Shown: piece by piece, positions 32,991 to 40,042 of the stretch
Layout: each line of letters begins with the position of its first letter
How positions within the stretch are numbered: the stretch's first letter is position 1
Source: an uncultured Oscillospiraceae bacterium
Lineage (GTDB): Bacteria; Bacillota; Clostridia; Oscillospirales; Oscillospiraceae
DNA length: 47,947 nt
Reading direction: 5' to 3'
Assembly (NCBI GenBank): GCA_934631005.1
Contig: CAKTXA010000018.1
Location: forward strand, 1-47,947
Made by a program: the position numbers and the translations under genes
The notes under the pieces: generated by a model
Database searches by the model: none
Seen by the model: only the letters and a program-made list of their open reading frames with translations
Told to the model about the DNA's origin: nothing

Positions 32991-33067
32991 TGCGCGCCGC
33001 TGGGGCCATGGGCACGGTTTTTCTCCGGGAATTCGTATAAAATAGAGAAAACCCGGCAAAATTGTGC

Positions 33068-33096
33068 TTTACATTTGCCGGTGAGTATGCTATTCT
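33068..33096 (+). promoter_or_regulatory. Sigma-A promoter of rpsO
   Basis: TTTACA (33068-33073), 17-base spacer, TATTCT (33091-33096). Transcription would start near 33103, giving a leader of about 120 bases. Confidence 0.75.
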
Positions 33097-33102
33097 TAAT
33101 CA

Positions 33103-33223
33103 CGATGGCGCACTGCGCCGCGCCCCAGAACTCAGTTTCGGGAGACCGCCGGGTCCAGCCCGGTATTCTGCCTGCCCGTTACTTAGTCCTGCGGGGAATC
33201 TTTTGAAAGGTGGAAACACAACT
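33103..33223 (+). promoter_or_regulatory. Structured rpsO leader RNA (candidate S15 autoregulatory element)
   Basis: The leader can form hairpins at 33107-33119 (GGCGC/GCGCC), 33149-33163 (CCGGG/CCCGG, loop TCCAG) and 33175-33195 (CCCG/CGGG, wide loop), ending before the AAAGGTGG ribosome site. Ribosomal protein S15 represses its own messenger through such leaders in several bacteria. The exact fold and motif match have not been computed. Confidence 0.5.
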
Positions 33224-33490
33224 ATGATGCGCAAAGAAGAAAAGACTGCCATTATCGAGCAGTACGCGACCCATCCCGGCGACACCGGTTCGCCCGAGGT
33301 CCAGATCGCCGTTCTGACGAGCCGGATCAACGACCTCACCGAGCACCTGCGTGAGCACAAGCACGACAACCACTCCCGCCGCGGCCTGCTGATGATGGTC
33401 GGTAAGCGCCGCAGCCTTCTGGACTATCTGGCCAAGAAGGACATCAACCGTTACCGCGCGATCGTTGCCAAGCTGGGTCTGCGTAAGTAA
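33224..33490 (+). CDS. rpsO: 30S ribosomal protein S15
   Basis: 88 residues, the normal length. The start ATG at 33224 follows AAAGGTGG; a second ATG directly follows. Family motifs: EYATHPGDTGSPEVQIA-like segment (here QYATHPGDTGSPEVQIAVL), then HKHDNHSRRGLLMMVGKRR and RYRAIVAKLGLRK. It binds 16S rRNA early in 30S assembly. It lies upstream of pnp, as in most bacteria, but a terminator separates them. Confidence 0.97.
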   Translation: MMRKEEKTAIIEQYATHPGDTGSPEVQIAVLTSRINDLTEHLREHKHDNHSRRGLLMMVGKRRSLLDYLAKKDINRYRAIVAKLGLRK

Positions 33491-33506
33491 TTTGTACCTC
33501 GTAGCC

Positions 33507-33537
33507 AAAAAGGGCGGTCGCAAGGCCGCCCTTTTTC
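33507..33537 (+). terminator. Terminator after rpsO
   Basis: AAAAAGGGCGG and CCGCCCTTTTT with a short loop (TCGCAAGG), T-rich at the end. It separates rpsO and pnp, so readthrough or a second promoter is needed for pnp. Confidence 0.88.
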
Positions 33538-33556
33538 ACAAACAAATCACAAAGAT

Positions 33557-33638
33557 CCTGCATGGGCTGTTCTTTAGCAGTTGAAGGCGCTGTCGACGGC
33601 TTCGGCGGCGGCTTCAAGTGCTAAACCTCCCATGCAGG
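33557..33638 (+). promoter_or_regulatory. Long stem-loop in the pnp leader
   Basis: CCTGCATGGG (33557-33566) pairs perfectly with CCCATGCAGG (33629-33638), and inside it TTTAGCAGTTGAAG pairs with CTTCAAGTGCTAAA (one mismatch). The hairpin ends just before the AAGGAGG site of pnp. In enterobacteria a comparable long leader hairpin is cut by RNase III and then PNPase, giving autocontrol. Confidence 0.72.
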
Positions 33639-33661
33639 CAGCAAATGAAGGAGGTTTTTCC

Positions 33662-35794
33662 ATGGTCACCCGTAAACAGTATCCCAACCATCACATTTTT
33701 GAGACCGAGATCGGCGGCCGTACCTTTACCGTTGAGACCGGCAAGGTCGCAGAGCTCTGCAACGCTGAGGCCATCTGCCGCTACGGCGATACCGTCGTGC
33801 TCGTCACGGCCGTCGCGTCGCCCCTTCCGAAGGCCGGTATCGACTACTTCCCGCTGACCATCGAGGTCGAAGAGCGGATGTACGCCGTCGGCCGCATCCC
33901 CGGCTCGTTCAACCGCCGCGAGGGCCGTCCGTCTGAGCGCGGCATCCTCATCTCCCGCCTCATCGACCGCCCGATGCGCCCGCTGTTCGACGAAGAGCTG
34001 CGCAACGACGTCGTGCTCACCAACACCGTCCTCGCGCAGGACTATGATAACCCCGTGGAGATCGTCGCGTCCATCGGCTCATCGCTCGTCATCGCCTATT
34101 CCGACATCCCCTGGAACGGCCCCACGGCCACCACGAACGTCTGCTACCTCGACGGCAAGTATATCGTGAACCCGTCGCAGGATCAGCGCAACGCCTGCCA
34201 GTGCTTCGTCACCATCGCGTCCACCCATGAGAAGGTCGTGATGATCGAGACCGAGGCGAAGGAGGTCAAAGAGGACATCCTGATGAACTGCATCCAGCTG
34301 GCCCATGAGACGAACGTCAAGGTCGTGGAGTTCATCAACCATATCGTTGACACCATCGGCAAGCCGAAGTTCTCGTTTGAGAAGGCGGCCGTGAACCATG
34401 AGATGCTCGACGATCTGTGCGAGTATGGCCTGGACAAGATCGCCTACGCGCTCGACACCGACGACAAGAACGTCCGCGAGGCCCGCATCACCGAGGCCGT
34501 TGTGGACTTCAAGGAGAAGTTCGGCGAAAAATATGCCGACGAGTGGGATGTCCAGATCGACGTCTGCCTGTATAAGATGCAGAAGAAGATCGTTAAGAAG
34601 TGGCTCCTCGAAGGCAAGCGTGTCGACGGCCGCGGCCCCGACGATATTCGCCCGCTGGACGCCGAGGTCGGCGTGCTGCCGCGCGTGCACGGCTCGGGCC
34701 TGTTTACCCGCGGTCAGACGCAGGTGCTCTCCGTGTGCACGCTGAATACACTCTCCGCCGCGCAGAAGCTCGACACCATCTACGACGAGACGGAAAAGCG
34801 CTATATCCATCATTATAATATGCCGCAGTGGTCCACGGGCGAAGCGCGTGCGGCGCGCTCCACCTCCCGCCGCGAGGTCGGCCACGGCAGCCTTGCCGAA
34901 AAGGCGCTCGTGCCGGTGCTGCCGAGCGTGGACGAGTTCCCGTACTGCATCCGTGTGGTCTCCGAGGTCGTCTCCTCCAACGGCTCCACGTCGCAGGCTT
35001 CCATCTGCGGCTCCACCCTCGCGCTCATGGACGCGGGCGTGCCCATCAAGCGCCCGGTCGCCGGTATCTCCTGCGGCCTGATCTCCGACAAGGAGACGGG
35101 CAAGTGGCGCACCTTCACCGATATTCAGGGCGTTGAGGACTTCCACGGCGAGATGGACTTCAAGGTCGCCGGTACCACCGAAGGCGTCACCGCCATCCAG
35201 ATGGACCTGAAGAACGACGGCCTGACGATGGAGATCATCGCCGACGCGCTCGAGCGCTGCCGCAAGGCCCGTCTTGAGATCCTGAACGAGGTGATGATCC
35301 CCTGCATCGCCGAGCCGCGCAAGGAGGTCTCCGAGTTCGCGCCCAAGATGCTCACCATGAAGATCGACGTCGATAAGATCCGCGAGGTCATCGGCAAGGG
35401 CGGCTCCATGATCCAGAAGATCGTGGCCGAGTCCGGCGCGCAGGTCGATATTGAGGACGACGGCACCATCCACATCGCGTCTCCCGACGCCGCGTCCTGC
35501 GACGCCGCGAAGAAGATGATCGACGATATTTGCTTCGTCCCCGAGGTCGGCAAGCTGTACTACGGCAAGGTCGTCCGCATCCTGCCGATCGGCGCGTTCG
35601 TCGAGCTTGCCCCGGGCAAGGACGGCATGATCCACATCTCCAAGCTGGAAAACCGCCGCGTGGAGAAGGTCGAGGACGTGCTGAACATCGGCGACATGAC
35701 CTGGGTCAAGGTCACCGAGATCGACGAGAAGGGCCGCGTGAACCTCTCCCGCAAGGACGCGCTCAAGGAGCTTGCCGCGCAGGAGCAGAAGTAA
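33662..35794 (+). CDS. pnp: Polyribonucleotide nucleotidyltransferase (PNPase)
   Basis: 710 residues from the ATG at 33662 (AAGGAGG 7 bases before). Two RNase PH-like domains are visible (residues 10-215 and 310-545; GRPSERGILISRLIDRPMRP in the first and RRPDEIRPL-like KRVDGRGPDDIRPL in the second), then the KH domain (near 555-615, VIGKGGSMIQKIVAESGAQV) and S1 domain (620-690). PNPase degrades RNA from 3' to 5' with phosphate and works in the degradosome. A long leader hairpin precedes it. Confidence 0.98.
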   Translation: MVTRKQYPNHHIFETEIGGRTFTVETGKVAELCNAEAICRYGDTVVLVTAVASPLPKAGIDYFPLTIEVEERMYAVGRIPGSFNRREGRPSERGILISRLIDRPMRPLFDEELRNDVVLTNTVLAQDYDNPVEIVASIGSSLVIAYSDIPWNGPTATTNVCYLDGKYIVNPSQDQRNACQCFVTIASTHEKVVMIETEAKEVKEDILMNCIQLAHETNVKVVEFINHIVDTIGKPKFSFEKAAVNHEMLDDLCEYGLDKIAYALDTDDKNVREARITEAVVDFKEKFGEKYADEWDVQIDVCLYKMQKKIVKKWLLEGKRVDGRGPDDIRPLDAEVGVLPRVHGSGLFTRGQTQVLSVCTLNTLSAAQKLDTIYDETEKRYIHHYNMPQWSTGEARAARSTSRREVGHGSLAEKALVPVLPSVDEFPYCIRVVSEVVSSNGSTSQASICGSTLALMDAGVPIKRPVAGISCGLISDKETGKWRTFTDIQGVEDFHGEMDFKVAGTTEGVTAIQMDLKNDGLTMEIIADALERCRKARLEILNEVMIPCIAEPRKEVSEFAPKMLTMKIDVDKIREVIGKGGSMIQKIVAESGAQVDIEDDGTIHIASPDAASCDAAKKMIDDICFVPEVGKLYYGKVVRILPIGAFVELAPGKDGMIHISKLENRRVEKVEDVLNIGDMTWVKVTEIDEKGRVNLSRKDALKELAAQEQK

Positions 35795-35800
35795 AAAAGC

Positions 35801-35840
35801 AAAACGATCGCCCGGAACGCGCTGCGTTCCGGGCGGTTTT
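35801..35840 (+). terminator. Terminator after pnp
   Basis: GATCGCCCGGAACGC pairs with GCGTTCCGGGCGGTTTT, T-rich end, directly after the pnp stop. Confidence 0.9.
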
Positions 35841-35847
35841 GTATGTC

Positions 35848-35876
35848 TTGACAGGGCTGCGGGGCGGCGGTATACT
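35848..35876 (+). promoter_or_regulatory. Promoter of the SdpI-like gene
   Basis: Perfect TTGACA (35848-35853), 17-base spacer and TATACT (35871-35876), between the pnp terminator and the ATG at 35899. Confidence 0.85.
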
Positions 35877-35898
35877 GGGCGCAAAAGGGGGCTTCCGG

Positions 35899-36282
35899 AT
35901 GGGATACTGGATCTTCATGCTCGTGATGGTGCTGCTGATGCCGCTGGTGATGCTGCTTACCGGGCGGGCGTTTTCCAAAAACGCGCCGAAGACGATCAAT
36001 TCGGTCTACGGCTACCGCACGCCCATGTCCATGAAAAATCAGGACACGTGGCAGTTTGCGCACCGGTATTTTGGCAGGCTGTGGTATCGCTGCGGGCTGG
36101 TGCTCACGCCGGTGACGCTGGCGGTCATGTGTCTGGGGCTCGGAAAAGGGGAGGACACGGTGAGCTGGCTCGGCAGCGCGCTGTGCATCGTGCAGCTCGC
36201 GGTGATCCTCGGCTCCATCGTGCCGACGGAGCGGGCGCTGCGGCGGACCTTCCACAAGGACGGCAGCCGAAAAGAAGCGTAA
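35899..36282 (+). CDS. SdpI family membrane protein
   Basis: 127 residues from the ATG at 35899 with a purine-rich site (AAGGGGG). The family mark is YGYRTPMSMKNQDTWQFAHRYFG (residues about 37-58), between a first membrane helix and two or three more. In Bacillus, SdpI gives immunity to the SdpC toxin and acts as a signal protein. Most homologues, including this one, stand without a toxin operon and their role is unknown. It is transcribed alone. Confidence 0.85.
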   Translation: MGYWIFMLVMVLLMPLVMLLTGRAFSKNAPKTINSVYGYRTPMSMKNQDTWQFAHRYFGRLWYRCGLVLTPVTLAVMCLGLGKGEDTVSWLGSALCIVQLAVILGSIVPTERALRRTFHKDGSRKEA

Positions 36283-36313
36283 AAAAGCCTTCCATCCTGC
36301 GATGGAAGGCTTT
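36283..36313. terminator. Bidirectional terminator between the SdpI-like and EamA genes
   Basis: AAAAAAGCCTTCCATC / GATGGAAGGCTTT with a short CTGC loop. It serves both converging genes. Confidence 0.88.
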
Positions 36314-36315
36314 CA

Positions 36316-37209
36316 CTATGCGGCCTGTTTCGCTTTTCCGGGCAGCTGGGCGAGGATGATGGCGGCGAACATGAGGGCGCTGCCGATCAGCTCGCGCGAC
36401 GAGAGCGTCTGCTGCAGGATCAGCCAGCCGCCCACGGCGGCGAACACCGACTCCAGACTCATTAACAGCGACGCCAGCGTCGGGTCGGTGTAGCGCTGGC
36501 CGAGGATCTGCAGCGTGTACGCAACGCCGCCCGAGAGGATGCCGGCGTAGCAGATGGGCAGCCAGCAGCCGAGGATCGCGTCCCACGACGGCGTTTCGAA
36601 CAGCAGCATCCCGATCGCCGCGACAACGGAGCAGGTGTACGACTGGATGCACGCCAGCTGCACGCCGCCCATGCTCGTGCCGAGATGGTCGATGTATAAG
36701 ATCTGCGCTGTGAAGAAGAACGCGGACGCAAGCGTCAGCAGATCGCCGGGGTTGACGCGTTCCACGCCGCCCATGCACAGAAAATACAGCCCCGCCACCG
36801 CGACGGCCACGCTGACCCACACGCGCCCGCCGGCCTTTTTGCCCAGGAAAATGCCCGCCAGCGGCACAAGGACGATGTACAGCGTGGTGATAAAACCAGA
36901 TTTTCCGACGGAGGTGTAGATGAGCCCGAACTGCTGGAACGTGCTGGCCGCGCACAGCAGCAGCCCGCAGATAACGCCGCGCAGCAGCACGCCGCCGCGG
37001 CTCAGGCCGCTTTTTTCGCGCAGCGCCGCCTGCTGCCTGCGCCCCGCAAGGACGAACGGCAGCAGCACCGTGCCGGACAGGAAAAACCGCGCCGCCTGCA
37101 TCGTGAACGGGCCGATATGGTCCATGCCCTCCTTCTGCGCCACGAACGCCGTGCCCCAGATCATGGCGGTGAGCAGGAGCAGGAGACTGCCTTTGAGCTG
37201 CTGTTTCAT
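36316..37209 (-). CDS. EamA/DMT family transporter
   Basis: 297 residues with ten predicted membrane helices in two EamA repeats (residues 5-140 and 150-285). Visible blocks are LLLLTAMIWGTAFVAQKEGM near the start and LMSLESVFAAVGGWLILQQ near the end, typical of the drug/metabolite transporter superfamily. Such proteins export or import small metabolites such as amino acids; the substrate cannot be told. The start is at 37207-37209. Confidence 0.92.
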   Translation of the reverse strand: MKQQLKGSLLLLLTAMIWGTAFVAQKEGMDHIGPFTMQAARFFLSGTVLLPFVLAGRRQQAALREKSGLSRGGVLLRGVICGLLLCAASTFQQFGLIYTSVGKSGFITTLYIVLVPLAGIFLGKKAGGRVWVSVAVAVAGLYFLCMGGVERVNPGDLLTLASAFFFTAQILYIDHLGTSMGGVQLACIQSYTCSVVAAIGMLLFETPSWDAILGCWLPICYAGILSGGVAYTLQILGQRYTDPTLASLLMSLESVFAAVGGWLILQQTLSSRELIGSALMFAAIILAQLPGKAKQAA

Positions 37210-37245
37210 AACGTTGACCTCTTTTGCCGAAAAATACTGACCCTA

Positions 37246-37274
37246 ACGGTATCACATCGCGCACGATCTGTCAA
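37246..37274 (-). promoter_or_regulatory. Possible EamA gene promoter
   Basis: On the minus strand TTGACA (37269-37274), 17-base spacer, TACCGT (37246-37251). The -10 box is poor. Confidence 0.4.
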
Positions 37275-37324
37275 TTCCGCGCTTGCGCTGCGCGCCGGAC
37301 AGGTCTGCTGCGCGCGATTTCTGC

Positions 37325-37353
37325 TTGCGCATCCGGCCAAAATCTGCTATGCT
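37325..37353 (+). promoter_or_regulatory. Promoter of the TfoX-like gene
   Basis: TTGCGC (37325-37330), 17-base spacer, TATGCT (37348-37353), about 24 bases before the ATG at 37377. Confidence 0.65.
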
Positions 37354-37376
37354 GACGGGAGAAAGCGGGGGATAGC

Positions 37377-37715
37377 ATGGCTTCATCCAAAGAATTTGTG
37401 CAGTTCGCGTGCGATCAGGCGGCGGCGTTCGGCCAGACGCGCTCGCAGCTGATGTTCGGCGATTATATGATCTATCTCAACGAGCGGCCGATCATTCTGA
37501 TCTGCGACGACGTGCCGTTCGTCAAAAAGCTGCCGGAGCTGGCGCCGTATCTGGACGGCGCGCCGTGCGGCGTCCCGTACCCCGGCGCGCACGAGCGCTG
37601 GATCCTCGACATCGAAAACCGGGAGCTTCTGGAGAAGGTCCTCCCCATTCTGGAGCAGAACACGCCCCTTCCGGTGCGAAAACCGCGCAAAAAGACCGCA
37701 AAAACAGCCCCGTAA
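37377..37715 (+). CDS. TfoX N-terminal domain-like protein
   Basis: 112 residues. The sequence MFGDYMIYLNERPIILICDD and VPYPGAHERWILDIENRELLEKVLPILE fits the TfoX/Sxy N-terminal domain, whose DGM/FGDY-type turn is seen here. In gamma-proteobacteria Sxy turns on competence genes, but in Firmicutes the small proteins are uncharacterised. The C-terminus is a basic tail (PVRKPRKKTAKTAP). It is a single gene with a nearby promoter and terminator. Confidence 0.72.
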   Translation: MASSKEFVQFACDQAAAFGQTRSQLMFGDYMIYLNERPIILICDDVPFVKKLPELAPYLDGAPCGVPYPGAHERWILDIENRELLEKVLPILEQNTPLPVRKPRKKTAKTAP

Positions 37716-37728
37716 GGGGCTGTTTTTT
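37701..37728. terminator. Bidirectional terminator at the end of the TfoX-like gene
   Basis: AAAACAGCCCC / GGGGCTGTTTT with a short loop, overlapping the TfoX stop and the stop of the facing membrane-flavodoxin gene. Confidence 0.85.
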
Positions 37729-38644
37729 ATGCTTTGATCTCCTTATAATGCCCCTCGCGGCAGCGGAGGGTGGTGACGGGGGTGTGATGGAGGCCGAGCA
37801 GATCGTCCATCTCGGCGGCGGCGTTTTCATAGCGGCTGTTTTGATGGTGGACGAGGATGTAGTCGGCCTCACGAATTTTGCCCGCGGCGGCGCGGCAGAA
37901 CGTCCGCACCGGCGCAGCCAGCGCGAAGACCCAGATGGGTGTGCAGACGGTCACGTGCGCGTAGGCCGTCAGGTCGGCCGTGACCGGCTCGATGGGCATA
38001 TCCCAGCGGTGCATCCCGTAACGTCCGCACCACCAGAAGCCGAGCGTGCCCTCGGTGCGCTCGGCCGCCCGGATCTCATACACCGCCGCACCGGTGCGCT
38101 CGGCGGTCTCGTAGGCGACTTTGCGCACATAGCCCATGCGGGAGAAAAACACGACCAGCCGGTCGTGGTTCGTGCCGATGTGCGGATATTGCATTATGTC
38201 AACCTTAAACGACTCCTGCCGGCAGAACACCCACGCGGCCCAGCCGGTGGCGGCCTGCGCAAGGCCGAAGAAAAAGTAGATCGTGGACATGAAATTGGGC
38301 GGGAACATATAAAATTGAATGCAGATCCACAGCATCAGCGTCACGCCGAACACGCCGCCGAGGATGACGCCCGCCCGTTTGCGCGCCAGCAGCAGCCCCG
38401 CCGCGGTGAGATTCGTCAGGCCGTTGACGATCAGCAGCGCCCAGCCGGAAAAGGTGAAGTCCTGAAAAACGACATCGGCAAACGGCAGCACCTGAAAATA
38501 GGGCAGCATCGCGTCCATGCCGAGCGCCCGGCCGCTGGGGTCGAGCAGCATCCCCAGCGCGCCTGCCACCGCGCCGAGGCCGATAAATAGCGTCCAGAAC
38601 AGCAGCCAGCGCCGCGCGACTTTATATCTGGAATGCGGCTTCAT
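37727..38644 (-). CDS. Membrane protein with C-terminal flavodoxin-like domain
   Basis: 305 residues from the ATG at 38642-38644 with GGAGGG upstream. Residues 12-145 hold four membrane helices (WLLFWTLFIGLGAVAGALGM, ALLIVNGLTNLTAAGLLL, AGVILGGVFGVTLMLWI, FFFGLAQAATGWAAWVF). Residues 165-300 resemble a flavodoxin: VVFFSRMGYVRKVAYETAER as the FMN phosphate region, and VTVCTPIWVFALAAPVRTF. The pairing of a membrane anchor with an FMN-binding-like domain would make a membrane redox protein (inference). The phosphate loop is not perfectly conserved, so FMN binding is not sure. Confidence 0.68.
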   Translation of the reverse strand: MKPHSRYKVARRWLLFWTLFIGLGAVAGALGMLLDPSGRALGMDAMLPYFQVLPFADVVFQDFTFSGWALLIVNGLTNLTAAGLLLARKRAGVILGGVFGVTLMLWICIQFYMFPPNFMSTIYFFFGLAQAATGWAAWVFCRQESFKVDIMQYPHIGTNHDRLVVFFSRMGYVRKVAYETAERTGAAVYEIRAAERTEGTLGFWWCGRYGMHRWDMPIEPVTADLTAYAHVTVCTPIWVFALAAPVRTFCRAAAGKIREADYILVHHQNSRYENAAAEMDDLLGLHHTPVTTLRCREGHYKEIKA

Positions 38645-38815
38645 ATGGCATCCCTCCCGAAAATGAATCCCCTGCATTATAGCACCCGGCGCGGGCGCGT
38701 GCAAGCGCGGCGCGGACGGGAGAAAAAATTCAGAGTTCTTAAGAAAATTCGGCATAGTCGAATGAAAATTCAGCATCGCCGGACGGTCAAAATGTGCAAA
38801 ACAGGGACATTCTGT

Positions 38816-38866
38816 TATAATGTATCTGTACATTCTGGCGAATGCTGCGGGCGCAGCTCTTTTTTT
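38816..38866 (+). promoter_or_regulatory. Leader region of xdhC: -10 box and weak hairpin/T run
   Basis: A TATAAT is present at 38816-38821 without a good -35 box. The leader contains GCTGC (38844-38848) and GCAGC (38853-38857) with a T7 run at 38860-38866, terminator-like but with only a 5-bp stem. A second pairing GCTCTT/AAGAGC overlaps its 3' arm. The rest of the gap 38645-38911 is AT-rich without clear features. Confidence 0.4.
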
Positions 38867-38911
38867 GAAGAGCGCTGTCCTTTCAAAAAAATAACGAAAG
38901 CAGGGGAGAAG

Positions 38912-39952
38912 ATGCGGACGATCCTGACACAGATCATATCGGAGCGCGCGGCGGGGCGCGACTGCGTGCTCGTCTCGCTCATCGCCGACAGCGGCAGCGC
39001 GCCGCGCGGCAAGGGCTCGCTGATGCTCGTGGGCGCGGGCGGGCGGCTGGCCGGAACGGTCGGCGGCGGCGCGATCGAGCGCCACAGCGAGAATATGGCA
39101 AAATCGCTGCTGGCAGAACAGCGCTCCGGCCTGCACGAATTCATCCTCCGCGCGAACAGGACCGAGGACATCGGCATGATCTGCGGCGGCGATGTGACGG
39201 CGCATTTTCAGTTCATCCCCGCCGAAAGCGCCCTTTGGGACGAGGCGCTGCGCATCGCGCAGGCGCGCACGGCGGCGCACCGGCACGGCTGGCTCATTTT
39301 GCGCGAGGACGGCGGCGCGCCGACGCTGGCGGCGGACGGGCAGTGCCTGTCTGGCGAAAGCCTTGACGCGCAGACACTGGACACGCTCTGCCGCAGGACG
39401 TGCGTGCGCGCGGGCGGGCGGTTTTCACTGCTGCTGCCCACGGGCGACCGGGTGATCATCTTCGGCGCCGGGCACGTGGCGCAGAGCCTTTGCCCCGTGC
39501 TGCGCAGCGTGGACTTTTCGCCGGTGATCTATGACCCGCGGGCGGAGCTGCTCACGCGCGGCCTGTTCCCGGACGCGGAGGCGCTCATCTGCGGCGATTA
39601 TACAAATATTTCGGAGCATCTGACCATCACCGGCGAGGATTACTTAGTGGTGATGACGCACGGACATATCCACGATTTTACGGTGGAGGAATTCGCCCTG
39701 CACGGTACGTTTGCGTATCTGGGTGTGATCGGCTCGCGGCGGAAGATCGCGGCGGTGAACGAGCGGCTGCTGAAAAGCGGCGTTTCGCCGGAGCGGCTGC
39801 GCGACGTGCACACGCCCATCGGCCTGAACATCAAGGCCGTCACGCCCGCCGAGATCGCCGTGAGCATTGCGGGCGAGATGATCCTTGTGCGCGCGACGGC
39901 GCGCGAGGACGCGGGCGGCGCACAGGCGCGCGGCTGCCCGATGCACCACTGA
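38912..39952 (+). CDS. XdhC/CoxI family protein
   Basis: 346 residues from the ATG at 38912 with a GGGGAG site. The N-terminal XdhC domain shows GSAPRGKGSLMLVG and GTVGGGAIERH (near 28-54); the C-terminal Rossmann domain starts with IIFGAGHVAQSL (near 181) and ends GVIGSRRK.AA. XdhC proteins load molybdenum cofactor into xanthine dehydrogenase-type enzymes, and a second group handles selenium-linked hydroxylases. No such enzyme is in the window, so the client is elsewhere. Confidence 0.9.
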   Translation: MRTILTQIISERAAGRDCVLVSLIADSGSAPRGKGSLMLVGAGGRLAGTVGGGAIERHSENMAKSLLAEQRSGLHEFILRANRTEDIGMICGGDVTAHFQFIPAESALWDEALRIAQARTAAHRHGWLILREDGGAPTLAADGQCLSGESLDAQTLDTLCRRTCVRAGGRFSLLLPTGDRVIIFGAGHVAQSLCPVLRSVDFSPVIYDPRAELLTRGLFPDAEALICGDYTNISEHLTITGEDYLVVMTHGHIHDFTVEEFALHGTFAYLGVIGSRRKIAAVNERLLKSGVSPERLRDVHTPIGLNIKAVTPAEIAVSIAGEMILVRATAREDAGGAQARGCPMHH

Positions 39953-40042
39953 CCCCCTGCCCGGCGCGGCCGGGCCCCGACCTTGTTGACCGCCTTGCGC
40001 GAGAGATATACCAGCCTATCAAAGAAAGGAAGAAGAAAATTT

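Noticed and set aside
32910..33000. Lysine riboswitch before the aspartate kinase
   Set aside because: The leader after the likely promoter is about 50 bases, too short for the lysine aptamer of about 170 bases, and its motifs are not present.
35899..36282. SdpI-like protein as part of a toxin-immunity operon
   Set aside because: It is a single gene between two terminators with no SdpC- or SdpR-like partner.
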